Source: Starkeya sp. ORNL1 (lineage in GTDB: Bacteria; Pseudomonadota; Alphaproteobacteria; Rhizobiales; Xanthobacteraceae). Taken from it: a stretch of 64,000 nucleotides of DNA. The stretch spans positions 6,023,001-6,087,000 of the forward strand of contig NZ_CP048834.1 in the NCBI RefSeq assembly GCF_012971745.1, given 5' to 3'. A model generated the notes under the pieces. It had not been told where the DNA came from, made no database searches, and saw only the letters and a list, made by a program, of their open reading frames with translations. Below are positions 11,989 through 20,077 of the stretch, piece by piece. Position 1 is the stretch's first letter, and each line of letters begins with the position of its first letter. A program made the translations under genes and the position numbers.

Positions 11989-12699
11989 TGCCCTCATCGC
12001 CACCGCTGCCGCTATCAGTTCGGCATTTCCGGCCGACATCGCGCCGGACGGCAGGTCCCGTCCGTCCTCCAGCCCGATGCGGCTGTCGAGGCCGAGGCGC
12101 AGTGCTTCCTCATGGAGCGGCCAGACCGTCGCATCGAGGCCGTGCAGCAGCTGTGGCAGCGCGATCCCATGGTCGGCAAGCACCTGCCGGATGCCGGCGG
12201 CGACCGCGAGACCTTCCACGGCATCCTGCTCGTTGATCTCGATCAGCACGCGCAGGCAGCGTCGCGCGTCGGGAAGGTGGGCGAAGCGCTCCGCATCCGC
12301 CGCCGACCAGAGGCCCGCCTCGACACCGACGCCCTTGCCCAGCATCTCCACGATCAGCTGCGGCGCATCCTGCTCGACCAGGTTGATCGAGACATAGTCC
12401 GGCAGAACCCTCCAGCGCGAGATCGGCAGGCGCCGGGCAATGCCGCCGGGCGGGATATCCCAATGGGTCGAGAGGCCGACGGGAATTCCCGGAACCATCG
12501 TCCGCACCGCGGTGAGCGCGGCGGCGACGAGGTCGGGTTCCAGCGTCTCGATGCCCGCGGCATCGCGCGGATGGATATGCAGTTCCGCCGCCCCGGCGGC
12601 CACGGCGCGGCTGGCGTCGGCGGCAAGTTCGTCGGGACTACAGGGCATGGCCGGATGGAAATCCTTGCCGCGCCCACCATTCAGGCAAGCCTGGAGCAT
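11977..12699 (-). CDS. DUF849 / beta-keto acid cleavage enzyme-like protein
   Basis: A 240-residue protein of the BKACE (formerly DUF849) family, metal-dependent TIM barrels that condense a beta-keto acid with acetyl-CoA and split it to acetoacetate and a new CoA ester. Family blocks seen: ACLNGGRGKDFHP at the start, the metal-binding HIHPRD motif, VGLSTHWDIPPGG and the VEAGLWSAADAE region. It is shorter than the usual 270-310 residues, so the barrel may be trimmed at the end. Start ATGs at 12702 and 12699 both follow GGGGGGAAGGAC. The last three residues and the stop lie inside repeat A. The substrate is unknown. Confidence 0.78.
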   Translation of the reverse strand: MLQACLNGGRGKDFHPAMPCSPDELAADASRAVAAGAAELHIHPRDAAGIETLEPDLVAAALTAVRTMVPGIPVGLSTHWDIPPGGIARRLPISRWRVLPDYVSINLVEQDAPQLIVEMLGKGVGVEAGLWSAADAERFAHLPDARRCLRVLIEINEQDAVEGLAVAAGIRQVLADHGIALPQLLHGLDATVWPLHEEALRLGLDSRIGLEDGRDLPSGAMSAGNAELIAAAVAMRATSS

Positions 12700-12722
12700 C
12701 ATGTCCTTCCCCCCGAAACGAC

Positions 12723-13184
12723 TCACCCCGCACTATACCCCGCGCGCTTCAGCCGCATGACCGTGCGGTCGAGCGCCTGCAGGAATTCCGAACGGTCGCG
12801 CGGGCCGAACGGGCGCGGCCCGCTGGTCACGGTACCGGCCTCGCGCAGATCCTGCATCAGATTGCGGGTCGCCAGCTGCATGCCGATGGAGGAGGGGGTG
12901 AAGGCCTTGCCGGTCGGCGCCAGCACCTCGGCGCCCTTGGCGACGCAACGGGCGGCGAGCGGTACGTCGGCGGTGATGACGATGTCGCCCGGCTCGGCGC
13001 GCTCGACGATCCAGTCATCGGCGACATCGGGCCCGGCGGCAACCGCCACGCGCTCGATCCAGTCCTCGCGCGGCGCGTTGATGTAGCTGTTGGCGACCAC
13101 GAAAACGTGCAGGCCGTGGCGACCGGCGACGCGATAGGTCTCGTCCTTCACCGGGCAGGCATCGGCGTCGATATAGATGACCAC
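12723..13184 (-). CDS. YaiI/YqxD-family (UPF0178, DUF188) protein
   Basis: A 153-residue protein of the DUF188 family, a PIN-like fold of unknown function. It shows [13 protein letters not shown] at the start, then VVANSYI and the [11 protein letters not shown] block, and ends in a basic region. A GTG start at 13184 is chosen because it aligns with the E. coli YaiI start (MTIWVDADACP) and gives nearly the same length. A longer reading to 13268 would run through the upstream terminator hairpin. It is followed after 20 bases by the DUF849 gene on the same strand. Confidence 0.85.
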   Translation of the reverse strand: MVIYIDADACPVKDETYRVAGRHGLHVFVVANSYINAPREDWIERVAVAAGPDVADDWIVERAEPGDIVITADVPLAARCVAKGAEVLAPTGKAFTPSSIGMQLATRNLMQDLREAGTVTSGPRPFGPRDRSEFLQALDRTVMRLKRAGYSAG

Positions 13185-13221
13185 GGGTTTCAGCGCATAA
13201 TCCGCCAAGTAGAAATGTGAC

Positions 13222-13258
13222 ACCAAAGAAAGAAGGGCTGTCCTTGCGGACAGCCCTT
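13222..13258 (-). terminator. Rho-independent terminator of the rreB-like mini-gene
   Basis: A perfect 11-bp stem (AAGGGCTGTCC at 13233-13243, GGACAGCCCTT at 13248-13258) with a TTGC loop. On the minus strand it is followed by CTTTCTTTGG. It ends the short transcript that carries the mini-ORF at 13317-13394 and separates it from the YaiI gene. Confidence 0.85.
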
Positions 13259-13316
13259 CCCATGTCAAGCCGCGGTTCGGCCCGGTAGCGCCCAGAAGGT
13301 GGCGCGAAACGTCGCG

Positions 13317-13394
13317 TTACGCTGCACGGACCTCAAAAGAGGCAAGTGTCCAGGTCACGGATACCGACGACCGCGGATCAAGACGATCAGACAC
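13317..13394 (-). CDS. rreB: rreB-like 25-residue mini-gene with 17-nt Shine-Dalgarno
   Basis: A GTG-initiated ORF of 25 codons (begins SDRLDPRSS after the start, ends FEVRAA). Its ribosome-binding site is extraordinary. The plus-strand sequence CTGGATCACCTCCTTTC (13394-13410) equals the 3' end of 16S rRNA, so the mRNA can pair with the anti-Shine-Dalgarno over 17 bases, right up to the G of the start codon. From memory, this matches rreB of Bradyrhizobium, a small mRNA with a 17-nt Shine-Dalgarno and GTG start that sticks to 30S subunits and encodes a 14-residue peptide. Here the peptide is longer. A strong terminator follows 59 bases after the stop, so the transcript would be roughly 170-230 bases. 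Confidence 0.75.
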   Translation of the reverse strand: MSDRLDPRSSVSVTWTLASFEVRAA

Positions 13395-13410
13395 TGGATC
13401 ACCTCCTTTC
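13394..13410 (-). promoter_or_regulatory. Extended 17-nt Shine-Dalgarno
   Basis: The minus strand reads GAAAGGAGGTGATCCAG, the full complement of the 16S rRNA 3' terminus. The last G is also the first base of the GTG start, so pairing and initiation compete for it. Confidence 0.9.
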
Positions 13411-13526
13411 AATTGTTGACGACAACAGCAGTTTATCCAGATTTGCTGATTCGTCACCCCATGCACGAACTTCTCCCTTCACATACGGTTACGGTGTGAC
13501 ATGTCGGCAGCTATGGGGAGATTGGG

Positions 13527-15293
13527 ATGACGCGATGGAAGGTCCTGTTGGCGAGCCTCGCCATGTGTCTTTCGCTGGCCGCGCCGGCCCTTGCCCAGCA
13601 AGCCTCCGACACGCTGGCGCCGGAGCGGCCGGGCGGCGCCACCGCCACGAGGCCGGCGGTGACGGCGAAGAACTGGATGGTGGCTGCGGCAAATCCGCTG
13701 GCCGCGCAGGCCGGTGCCGAGATGCTGCGCGCCGGCGGCAGCGCGATCGATGCCATGGTCGCCGTGCAACTGGTGCTCGGCCTGGTCGAACCGCAATCCT
13801 CGGGTCTCGGCGGCGGATCGTTCCTGGTCTATTGGGACGCCACGGAGCGCAAGCTCACCACTTTCGACGGCCGCGAGACCGCGCCGATGGCGGCGACGCC
13901 GCTGCTGTTCCAGAACGAGAAGGGCGAGCCGCTCGGCTTCATGGCGGCGGTGGTCGGCGGGCGTTCGGTCGGCACGCCCGGTACGCCGCGCCTCCTGGAG
14001 GTGGTGCACCGGCGCTATGGCAAGCTCGCCTGGGGGCGGCTGTTCGAGCCGGCCATCGGGCTGGCCGAGCAGGGCTTCGACGTCTCGCCGCGTCTCGCCG
14101 GGCTGGTCGCTGCGGAAGGCGACGCACTGAAGCGCTTCGCCCCGACCACCGCCTATTTCTTCCCCGATGGCGCGCCCCTGAAGGCTGGCGCGGTGCTGAG
14201 GAATCCGGCCTATGCCGCGACCCTGCACGCATTGGCGGAGGAAGGGGCGGACAGCTTCTATTCCGGGCCGCTCGCCGCCGAGATCGTCAGGACAGTGCGC
14301 GAGGCGTCCGGCAATCCCGGCGTGCTGGCGGAGGGTGACCTTGCCGCCTATCGGGTGAAGGAGCGCTCACCGGTCTGCGGGCCGTATCGCGGGTTGGAGG
14401 TGTGCGGCATGGGACCGCCGAGCTCGGGCGCGCTCACGCTCGGCCAGATCCTCGGCATGCTGGAGCCCTATGATCTGAAAGCGCTGGGGCCGACCTCGCC
14501 GGAATCCTGGCGGCTGATCGCCGATGCCTCGCGGCTCGCCTTCGCCGACCGCAACCGCTACATGGCGGACGAGGATTTCGTGCCGATGCCCACCAAGGGG
14601 CTGCTGGCGCCGGACTATCTAAAGGCCCGCGCCGAGCTGCTGCGCGGCGACGATGCGCTGCCGGAGGTGGCTGCCGGCATGCCGAAATGGGACCATGCGT
14701 TGCTCAGCCCGCCGGCTTACGCGGATGACGCGGCGCTGGAGCTACCCTCCACCAGCCAGATCGTCATCGTGGATGCCGATGGCAACGCGCTCTCCATGAC
14801 CACGACCATCGAGAACGGCTTCGGCTCACGGCTGATGGTCGGCGGCTTCCTGCTCAACAACGAACTGACCGACTTCTCCTTCAAGAGCCAGGAAAATGGC
14901 GTGCCGGTGGCGAACCGGGTCGAGCCCGGCAAGCGTCCGCGCTCCTCCATGACGCCGACCATCGTGCTGAAGGACGGCAAGCCGGTGCTGGCGCTCGGCT
15001 CCCCGGGCGGCAGCCAGATCATCGGCTATGTGGCAAAGACGCTGGTGTCTCACCTCGACTGGGGCATGGATATCCAGGCGGCGGTGGCGGCACCCAACGT
15101 GCTGGCGCGTTTCGATGCGGTGGAGATCGAGAAGGGCACCAGCGCCGAGGCGCTGGAGCCGGGACTGAAGGCGCTCGGCTTTCCCGTGAAAAGCGCGGAG
15201 ATGACCTCCGGCGTGCAGGCGATCGCCATCGGCGAGGGTGAGCTGACCGGCGCCGCGGATCCCAGGCGCGAGGGGATCGCGATCGGCGAATAG
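13527..15293 (+). CDS. ggt: Gamma-glutamyltransferase precursor
   Basis: A 588-residue periplasmic enzyme that hydrolyses or transfers the gamma-glutamyl group of glutathione. It has a clear signal peptide (LLASLAMCLSLAAPALAQ, cleavage near residue 23). The proenzyme self-cleaves before the catalytic Thr, here about residue 409 in LPSTSQIVIVDADGNALS. The family usually has a TTH-like motif, so the TSQ variant is mildly unusual. Other family blocks are SSGLGGGSFLVYWD, LNNELTDFS and GSPGGSQIIGYV. It is a single gene, divergent from the rreB-like transcript. Confidence 0.95.
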   Translation: MTRWKVLLASLAMCLSLAAPALAQQASDTLAPERPGGATATRPAVTAKNWMVAAANPLAAQAGAEMLRAGGSAIDAMVAVQLVLGLVEPQSSGLGGGSFLVYWDATERKLTTFDGRETAPMAATPLLFQNEKGEPLGFMAAVVGGRSVGTPGTPRLLEVVHRRYGKLAWGRLFEPAIGLAEQGFDVSPRLAGLVAAEGDALKRFAPTTAYFFPDGAPLKAGAVLRNPAYAATLHALAEEGADSFYSGPLAAEIVRTVREASGNPGVLAEGDLAAYRVKERSPVCGPYRGLEVCGMGPPSSGALTLGQILGMLEPYDLKALGPTSPESWRLIADASRLAFADRNRYMADEDFVPMPTKGLLAPDYLKARAELLRGDDALPEVAAGMPKWDHALLSPPAYADDAALELPSTSQIVIVDADGNALSMTTTIENGFGSRLMVGGFLLNNELTDFSFKSQENGVPVANRVEPGKRPRSSMTPTIVLKDGKPVLALGSPGGSQIIGYVAKTLVSHLDWGMDIQAAVAAPNVLARFDAVEIEKGTSAEALEPGLKALGFPVKSAEMTSGVQAIAIGEGELTGAADPRREGIAIGE

Positions 15294-15320
15294 GGACCGG
15301 GCGTCCATCGTCTGACTGGT

Positions 15321-15396
15321 GTCATCACGGCCGAAGCGCAGCACAGAGCCGGGATCGCTTCCCGATGTTTGCGCGATCCCGGATCGGCCTGACGGC
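15321..15396. repeat. Palindromic repeat family B, copy 1
   Basis: A degenerate copy of a second palindromic family. It holds GTCATCACGG, GAGCCGGGATCGCTTCC and GATCCCGGATCGGCC in order. It is nearly the reverse complement of the copy at 38491-38580 and has the same orientation as the copy at 26079-26181. Confidence 0.75.
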
Positions 15397-15451
15397 GGAG
15401 GCTGTCGGCGCCGTGGGCGCCAAGCTGGAGGCTTGCCCCGTTTGCCCGGTG

Positions 15452-15598
15452 TCATTTGGTCGGCGGGTCGACCTTGATGCCCTCGGGGCCGACCTCGATG
15501 CGCAGCGAGTGCTGCTCACGCTCGTAAGCCTGATAGGCGAGCACCGCAGCGACCACAGCCAGGATCGCGATCACCGCATAAAGCACGTTTCGATTCAT
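15452..15598 (-). CDS. 48-residue single-span membrane peptide
   Basis: A small gene of 48 codons plus stop. The peptide starts MNRNVLYAVIAILAVVAAVL, one N-terminal membrane span. A short polar tail follows (LRIEVGPEGIKVDPPTK), probably periplasmic. Peptides of this shape are common in rhizobial genomes but unnamed. TGGGGACAAGTG precedes the ATG. An EcfG-type promoter lies 42-66 bases upstream, which supports expression and suggests a role in the general stress response. It is monocistronic. Confidence 0.8.
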   Translation of the reverse strand: MNRNVLYAVIAILAVVAAVLAYQAYEREQHSLRIEVGPEGIKVDPPTK

Positions 15599-15639
15599 CA
15601 CTTGTCCCCAATCCCCGCCGCACCGGCGGCGAGGATGAG

Positions 15640-15664
15640 AACGGGCGTGTCGGCATTACGTTCC
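15640..15664 (-). promoter_or_regulatory. EcfG (general stress) promoter of the 48-residue peptide gene
   Basis: GGAAC at 15664-15660, a 16-base spacer, and CGTT at 15643-15640 on the minus strand match the alphaproteobacterial EcfG consensus exactly. The inferred start of transcription, near 15634, leaves a leader of about 36 bases. Confidence 0.8.
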
Positions 15665-15708
15665 TGCCGCGCGCCGATCGGCCGCGGCAGGAACGGCCGG
15701 GACAGGGG

Positions 15709-16554
15709 CTAGCGCCCCATCAGCGCACTCTGGCAGCCGGGCGACAGCGAGGCGGCGTTGGCGCGCAGGCACGCAATGCCCCGGCCGCCGCCGAGCGGCA
15801 CGGTGCTGCACAGTCGGCGGAAATCGGGGCCGCAGGTCTGGCGCACGATCATGATCTCCTGGCGCGGTGTCAGTGCCACCGGCGGGCGAGCCATCGTCGC
15901 CGGCTGAGCGGCCGCAGGCGGCGCGGTGCCGGCGGGTGCCGCGGCAGCGCCGCCACCGACCGCGCCGACCGCCTTCTGACAGGAGGCAGACAGGCCCGCC
16001 ATGTTCTGCTGCAGGCAGGCGAGGGCGGCGGATCCGCCGGGCTGCACGCCGGCGCAATTGGCGCGGAAGTCGGACTGGCAGGCGGAACGGATCGCGCTCT
16101 GCTGGGCCTGCGTCGGCTTGGTGGACGGCGACGGCTTCGCGGCTGCCGGCGGCTTGGCGGCTGTCGACGGCTTGGCTGGCGTCGTCGTCGGGGCGGCAAC
16201 GGGAGCCGTGGCGGGCGCTGTCGACGCTCCCGCATCCGGGGATGACGCCGGAGCCGTGGTGGTGACGGGGGCCGTCGTCGTGGCCGGTGCCGCCGTAGCG
16301 CCGCCACCGATCGCGCCGACTGCCGATTGGCACGCGGGCGAGAGCTTCGCCATGTTTTGCTGCAGGCAGGTCAGCGCCGCCTGGCCGCCGGGCTGTACAC
16401 CCGAGCAATTGGCGCGGAAGTCGGACGGGCAGGCGGAGCGGATGGCGCTCTGCTGGGCCTGCGTCGGTTGGGCGTTCGCGGGCATGCACAGCCCGATCAG
16501 GGCAAAGGCGAGGGCAGCGGCAGTGCTCGGCAGATGAAGTGGACGCGGCATCAT
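15709..16554 (-). CDS. Secreted protein with three cysteine-rich repeats
   Basis: A 281-residue exported protein. The signal peptide is AAALAFALIGLCMPANAQ. Three copies of a roughly 50-residue four-cysteine module follow: C-x3-FRANC-GVQPGG-xAAL-x-CLQQNM-x2-L-x3-C. Copies 1 and 2 are almost identical and are separated by a long Ala/Pro/Thr/Lys linker; copy 3 is more divergent (CGPDFRRLCSTVPLGGG). The module resembles the GLG1-type cysteine-rich repeat (PF00839) seen in many small rhizobial periplasmic proteins of unknown role. The ATG at 16554 has GGAGG seven bases upstream; the frame is open to 16725. Confidence 0.82.
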   Translation of the reverse strand: MMPRPLHLPSTAAALAFALIGLCMPANAQPTQAQQSAIRSACPSDFRANCSGVQPGGQAALTCLQQNMAKLSPACQSAVGAIGGGATAAPATTTAPVTTTAPASSPDAGASTAPATAPVAAPTTTPAKPSTAAKPPAAAKPSPSTKPTQAQQSAIRSACQSDFRANCAGVQPGGSAALACLQQNMAGLSASCQKAVGAVGGGAAAAPAGTAPPAAAQPATMARPPVALTPRQEIMIVRQTCGPDFRRLCSTVPLGGGRGIACLRANAASLSPGCQSALMGR

Positions 16555-16752
16555 TTGGTTTCCTCCCGGAGGGAGCCGCACGATAGCCGATAGTCTTCTC
16601 AAAACTACGACGTCGCGTGTATCAGAAATCACCCGCAACCACGTGACCCTTCGGCAGCTTTCACCTTCGCCGCATTGCCGCAGATCGCATGCTCCCGCAT
16701 CATCGCCGCACGGCAAGCGGGGCAAACCCGCGGCAACCTCCGGAGCAAGACC

Positions 16753-17514
16753 ATGGATCTCGGACTAAAAGGCCTGCGTGCGCTCGTCACCGGCGGCACC
16801 AAGGGCATCGGACGGGCGATCGCGGAAACCTTCGCCGCGGAGGGCGCTGACATCGCCATCTGCGCCCGCAAGCCGGATGAAGTGCAGGCGGCGGTGAATG
16901 CGCTCGCGAGCAAGGGCGTCAAGGCGACCGGCGGCGCGCTCGATGTCTCGGACGGGCCGGCGCTGAAGACCTGGGTGGCCGACGTCGCCGCCGAGTGGGG
17001 CGGGCTGGACATCGTGGTGGCGAATGTCAGCGCACTCGCCATCGGCGCCGATGAGGAAAGCTGGAAGGCGGGCTTCTCCACCGACATGATGGGCACGGTG
17101 CGCCTGGTCGATGCCGCCATGCCCTATCTGGAGAAGAGCCCGCATCCGGCCATCGTCACCATCTCCAGCGTCTCCGGCCGCGAGGTGGACTTCGCCGCCG
17201 GGCCGTACGGCACCTTCAAGGCGGCGATCATCCATTACACACAGGGGCTCGCCTACCAGCTGGCGGCCAGGGGCATCCGCGCCAACAGCGTCTCGCCGGG
17301 CAATACCTATTTCGAGGGCGGGGTGTGGCACCAGATCAAGGACGGCAATCCGGAGCTCTATGCCACGGCGCTGGCTCTGAACCCGACCGGGCGCATGGGC
17401 ACGCCGCAGGAAATGGCGAACGCCGCGGTGTTCCTGGCGAGCCCTGCGGCCAGCTTCATCACCGGCACCAACCTCGTGGTGGATGGCGCACTGACACGCG
17501 GCGTGCAGTTCTGA
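16753..17514 (+). CDS. Short-chain dehydrogenase/reductase
   Basis: A 253-residue NAD(P)-dependent oxidoreductase of the classical SDR type. It has the TGGTKGIG nucleotide-binding loop near residue 12, the ISSVSG serine, the YGTFK catalytic Tyr-Lys pair, and an SFITGTNLVVDG end. The usual NNAG motif is replaced by ANVSA, which occurs in a minor subgroup. The ATG at 16753 has GGAG seven bases upstream. The gene is divergent from the cysteine-rich protein and has no obvious metabolic partner. The substrate is unknown. Confidence 0.88.
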   Translation: MDLGLKGLRALVTGGTKGIGRAIAETFAAEGADIAICARKPDEVQAAVNALASKGVKATGGALDVSDGPALKTWVADVAAEWGGLDIVVANVSALAIGADEESWKAGFSTDMMGTVRLVDAAMPYLEKSPHPAIVTISSVSGREVDFAAGPYGTFKAAIIHYTQGLAYQLAARGIRANSVSPGNTYFEGGVWHQIKDGNPELYATALALNPTGRMGTPQEMANAAVFLASPAASFITGTNLVVDGALTRGVQF

Positions 17515-17526
17515 GGGAGCACTTGG

Positions 17527-17550
17527 TTCCCTCTCCCCGCTGGCGAGAGG
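17527..17550. repeat. Fragment of repeat family C
   Basis: The sequence TTCCCTCTCCCCGCTGGCGAGAGGG is one arm of the longer element at 47104-47218. It forms a small hairpin just after the SDR stop codon. Confidence 0.6.
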
Positions 17551-17598
17551 GACTATCCCGGACATGGCCCGCGGCCGTTCCAGAACGTGGTCAGACAC

Positions 17599-17910
17599 TC
17601 ACTGCGGGACTGGGGCGCAGTTCGCCTGCCCCGGCGGGCAGCGCACGCTTGGGTTGAGGCCGGCGCCCGGCATGTCGGAGCGGAACTGGCCCGGCCGCCA
17701 ATAGGGATTGGGCGGCGGCGGCTGGTAGCTTCCGCCCTTGCGGATGGTCGGGGTAGGGGTGGATGCGCCCGGATTCCGCAGTACCGAGTTGCCGCTATAT
17801 TGCGCGCTCGCCGGAGCGGCGAAGCCAAGCGCCACAGCTGTCAGGATCACGGCGGCGCAGACGGTCTTGATGGGCGACAGGGTCTTCATGGACATGAGCG
17901 TGTCCTCCAT
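17599..17910 (-). CDS. Small secreted proline-rich protein
   Basis: A 103-residue protein with a signal peptide (VCAAVILTAVALGFAAPASAQ). The mature part of about 65 residues is Pro/Asn/Gly-rich, with LRNPGASTPTPT, QPPPPNPYWRPGQ and two cysteines near the C-terminus (RCPPGQANC). The LRNP-A-x-P-x-P block and the paired C-terminal cysteines recall the two small exported proteins at 61691 and 62261, so the three may be distant relatives. Both the ATG at 17910 and that at 17895 have a GGAGG sequence upstream. Function unknown. Confidence 0.75.
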   Translation of the reverse strand: MEDTLMSMKTLSPIKTVCAAVILTAVALGFAAPASAQYSGNSVLRNPGASTPTPTIRKGGSYQPPPPNPYWRPGQFRSDMPGAGLNPSVRCPPGQANCAPVPQ

Positions 17911-18049
17911 CAGCTATCCTCCATGACAAGCCCCAGCGAGCACGGCGGTTTCATGACAAGGCGTACGCATTGTCGTGACCCAGTGCAAGCGATGGGCAAG
18001 CGCACGGCAGCGTGGCAAGGTGATGCGGTGTGCGGAACGGGGAAAGCTC

Positions 18050-19537
18050 ATGGCTGAGGATGGTGTCCTGATTTGCGGGGCCGGCCCGGTCGGGCTCACG
18101 CTCGCCATCGAACTGAGGCGCTTCGGCGTGCCGGTGCGAATCATCGACAAGGCCGCGGCCCGCACCGACAGGTCCAAGGCGGTGGTCATCTGGTGCCGCT
18201 CGCTCGAACTGTTCGCGCGTGCCGGGCTGGCGGACAGCCTCGTGGCGGCCGGCAACAAGGTGCCGCACGGCAGCATCCTCGACGGCGCCGAGACTATTGC
18301 GCAGCTCGACTTTGCCGAGCTGGAGACACTCTATCCGTTCGCGCTGGTCATTCCGCAGACCGAGACCGAGCGGATATTGGAGGAGCACCTCGTCACCCTC
18401 GGCGTCAGCGTCGAGCGGCAGACCGAGATGACCGCCTTCACCACCTCGGACACCGGCGTGAGCGCGACGTTGCGCGCCGCCGATGGCGCCGAGCGGCAGG
18501 TCGCGGCCGCGTCGCTGGTCGGTTGCGACGGCGCGCATTCCACGGTGCGCCATGCGCTCGGCTTCAATTTCGAGGGTTCGACGCAGATGAGCGACTGGCT
18601 CTTGGCCGACCTCATGCTCGCCGGGCCGATCGGCGAGGATCGCATCCTGATCTATTGGCACGCCGACGGCATCCTCGCCATTTTCCCGATGGGCGCGGGA
18701 CGTTTCCGCATCGTTGCCGATCTTGGTCCGGCGCAGCAGGAGGGACCGCGCGCCGATCCGACGCTCGCCGAAGTCGTGGCGCTCGTCGCTGAGCGCGGGC
18801 CGCAGGGCATCACCGGCAGCAATCCGATCTGGCTCACCTGCTTCCGCATCAATGAGCGCAAGGTCGAGCATTACGGGCAGGGCCGCGTCTTCCTCGCCGG
18901 CGATGCCGCCCATGTGCACAGCCCCGCCGGCGGGCAGGGCATGAACACCGGCATGCAGGATGCCTTCAACCTCGCCTGGAAGCTCGCTTTGGTGCACGCC
19001 GGCGGCGCCGGGCCGAAGCTGCTCGATAGCTATTCGATCGAGCGCAGCGCGGTCGGCGACCTGGTGCTGAGCAATGCCACCCGCCTCACCGACATGGCGC
19101 TGCTGCGCAATCCGCTGGCGCAGGCGGTGCGCAACAGCGTGGTGCATTTCGTGCTCGGCCTGTCGCAAGTACGGCGCAAGGCGGAGCGCCAGCTCGGTGA
19201 ACTCGACATCACCTATGCCAAGAGCCCGCTGAGCGTTTCCGTCGTGCCGCCGCCCGACGACCTGCCGGATGCCGGCGAACGGCTGCCCGTGCCGGTGGCG
19301 GGCCTTGGCGCGCGGGCGCTGTTCACGGTGCTCGGCAATGCCGGCGAGCCGGCGGCGCTCGCCGCCGAGTATCCGCATCTCGTCGATGCGGATACCGGGG
19401 ACGATCCGCCGGGTGAGGGGCTGTGGATCGTGCGGCCGGACGGCTATGTCGGGCTGGTCGCGGCGCCTGGCGATCTGCCCTCCGCGCAGGATTATCTCGA
19501 GGCTGTCGGCCGCGGGCGCCGACTGGTAGAATGGTGA
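18050..19537 (+). CDS. FAD-dependent aromatic-type monooxygenase
   Basis: A 495-residue flavoprotein of the UbiH/PheA/TfdB group, which uses NAD(P)H and oxygen to hydroxylate, most often, phenolic or polyketide-like substrates. The N-terminal FAD-binding motif is GAGPVGLTLAIELRR, the middle DG motif is CDGAHSTVR, and the second FAD motif is GDAAHVHSPAGGQGMNTG. The C-terminal thioredoxin-like region typical of phenol hydroxylases is short here. The ATG at 18050 has GGGGAAAG upstream; the frame is open to 17975. No pathway genes lie beside it, so the substrate is open. Confidence 0.88.
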   Translation: MAEDGVLICGAGPVGLTLAIELRRFGVPVRIIDKAAARTDRSKAVVIWCRSLELFARAGLADSLVAAGNKVPHGSILDGAETIAQLDFAELETLYPFALVIPQTETERILEEHLVTLGVSVERQTEMTAFTTSDTGVSATLRAADGAERQVAAASLVGCDGAHSTVRHALGFNFEGSTQMSDWLLADLMLAGPIGEDRILIYWHADGILAIFPMGAGRFRIVADLGPAQQEGPRADPTLAEVVALVAERGPQGITGSNPIWLTCFRINERKVEHYGQGRVFLAGDAAHVHSPAGGQGMNTGMQDAFNLAWKLALVHAGGAGPKLLDSYSIERSAVGDLVLSNATRLTDMALLRNPLAQAVRNSVVHFVLGLSQVRRKAERQLGELDITYAKSPLSVSVVPPPDDLPDAGERLPVPVAGLGARALFTVLGNAGEPAALAAEYPHLVDADTGDDPPGEGLWIVRPDGYVGLVAAPGDLPSAQDYLEAVGRGRRLVEW

Positions 19538-19630
19538 GGAGCAGGGGCGAGGTATCCCTCTTATGTCCTCGTCCGCTCATGCAACCTGTGCTAATTGACA
19601 TGTGTGAATCAGCTCGGACGTGAGGCTGTT

Positions 19631-20077
19631 ATGAGTGCGTCGCTTCACCCTGCTGCTCCCCACCATTTACCGCCATTCATTACCGCGCCGGGCGACACCG
19701 ACATCCTCATGGTGGTGATGGCGGTCTTCCTGATTGTCGCCGTATTGGCCGTCGGCCTCCTGTTCCTGCGGCTGCACACCCTGCCGGAGCGCATTGCCCA
19801 CAAGTCCAAGAAGCTGCAGTTCGAAATTGTCGCTGTGTTGGGCCTGCTGGCCCTGTTCACGCACATTCATGCTTTCTGGGTGGCCGGCCTGGTGCTGGCC
19901 TTGGTCGACTTGCCAGATTTCGGTGGGCCGCTCGGCCGGATGGCAGGATCACTCGAGAAACTCGCCGGGTTCGCGCCGGGCCGTGGCGCCGAGGGAGTGC
20001 CGGACGATCCCGCCGCCCCGCTGGCGCATGACCATGGCGACGCGCGCGAAGAGACGAAGGAGCTGACCCATGCTTGA
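19631..20077 (+). CDS. DUF3302/YibI-like small membrane protein
   Basis: A 148-residue inner-membrane protein with two hydrophobic segments (LMVVMAVFLIVAVLAVGLLFL and EIVAVLGLLALFTHIHAFW). The intervening RLHTLPERIAHKSKK block recalls the DUF3302 family (YiaW/YibI). A charged, His-rich tail follows. The ATG at 19631 has GAGG five bases upstream. Its stop overlaps the start of a HlyD-type gene by eight bases, the same pairing as yibI-yibH in enterobacteria. It may be a membrane partner of that adaptor protein. Confidence 0.72.
   Translation: MSASLHPAAPHHLPPFITAPGDTDILMVVMAVFLIVAVLAVGLLFLRLHTLPERIAHKSKKLQFEIVAVLGLLALFTHIHAFWVAGLVLALVDLPDFGGPLGRMAGSLEKLAGFAPGRGAEGVPDDPAAPLAHDHGDAREETKELTHA

Noticed and set aside
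13185..13268. N-terminal extension of the YaiI-family gene
   Set aside because: It would translate through an 11-bp terminator hairpin, and the family starts exactly at the GTG at 13184.
13394..13410. Possible remnant of a 16S rRNA gene
   Set aside because: Only the terminal 17 bases match; the preceding conserved rRNA bases (GCGG, AACCTG) are absent, and the match is in the ribosome-binding position of an ORF.
13299..13499. A 66-codon plus-strand open frame at the rreB-like locus
   Set aside because: It lies antisense to the mini-gene and its giant Shine-Dalgarno; no binding site of its own.
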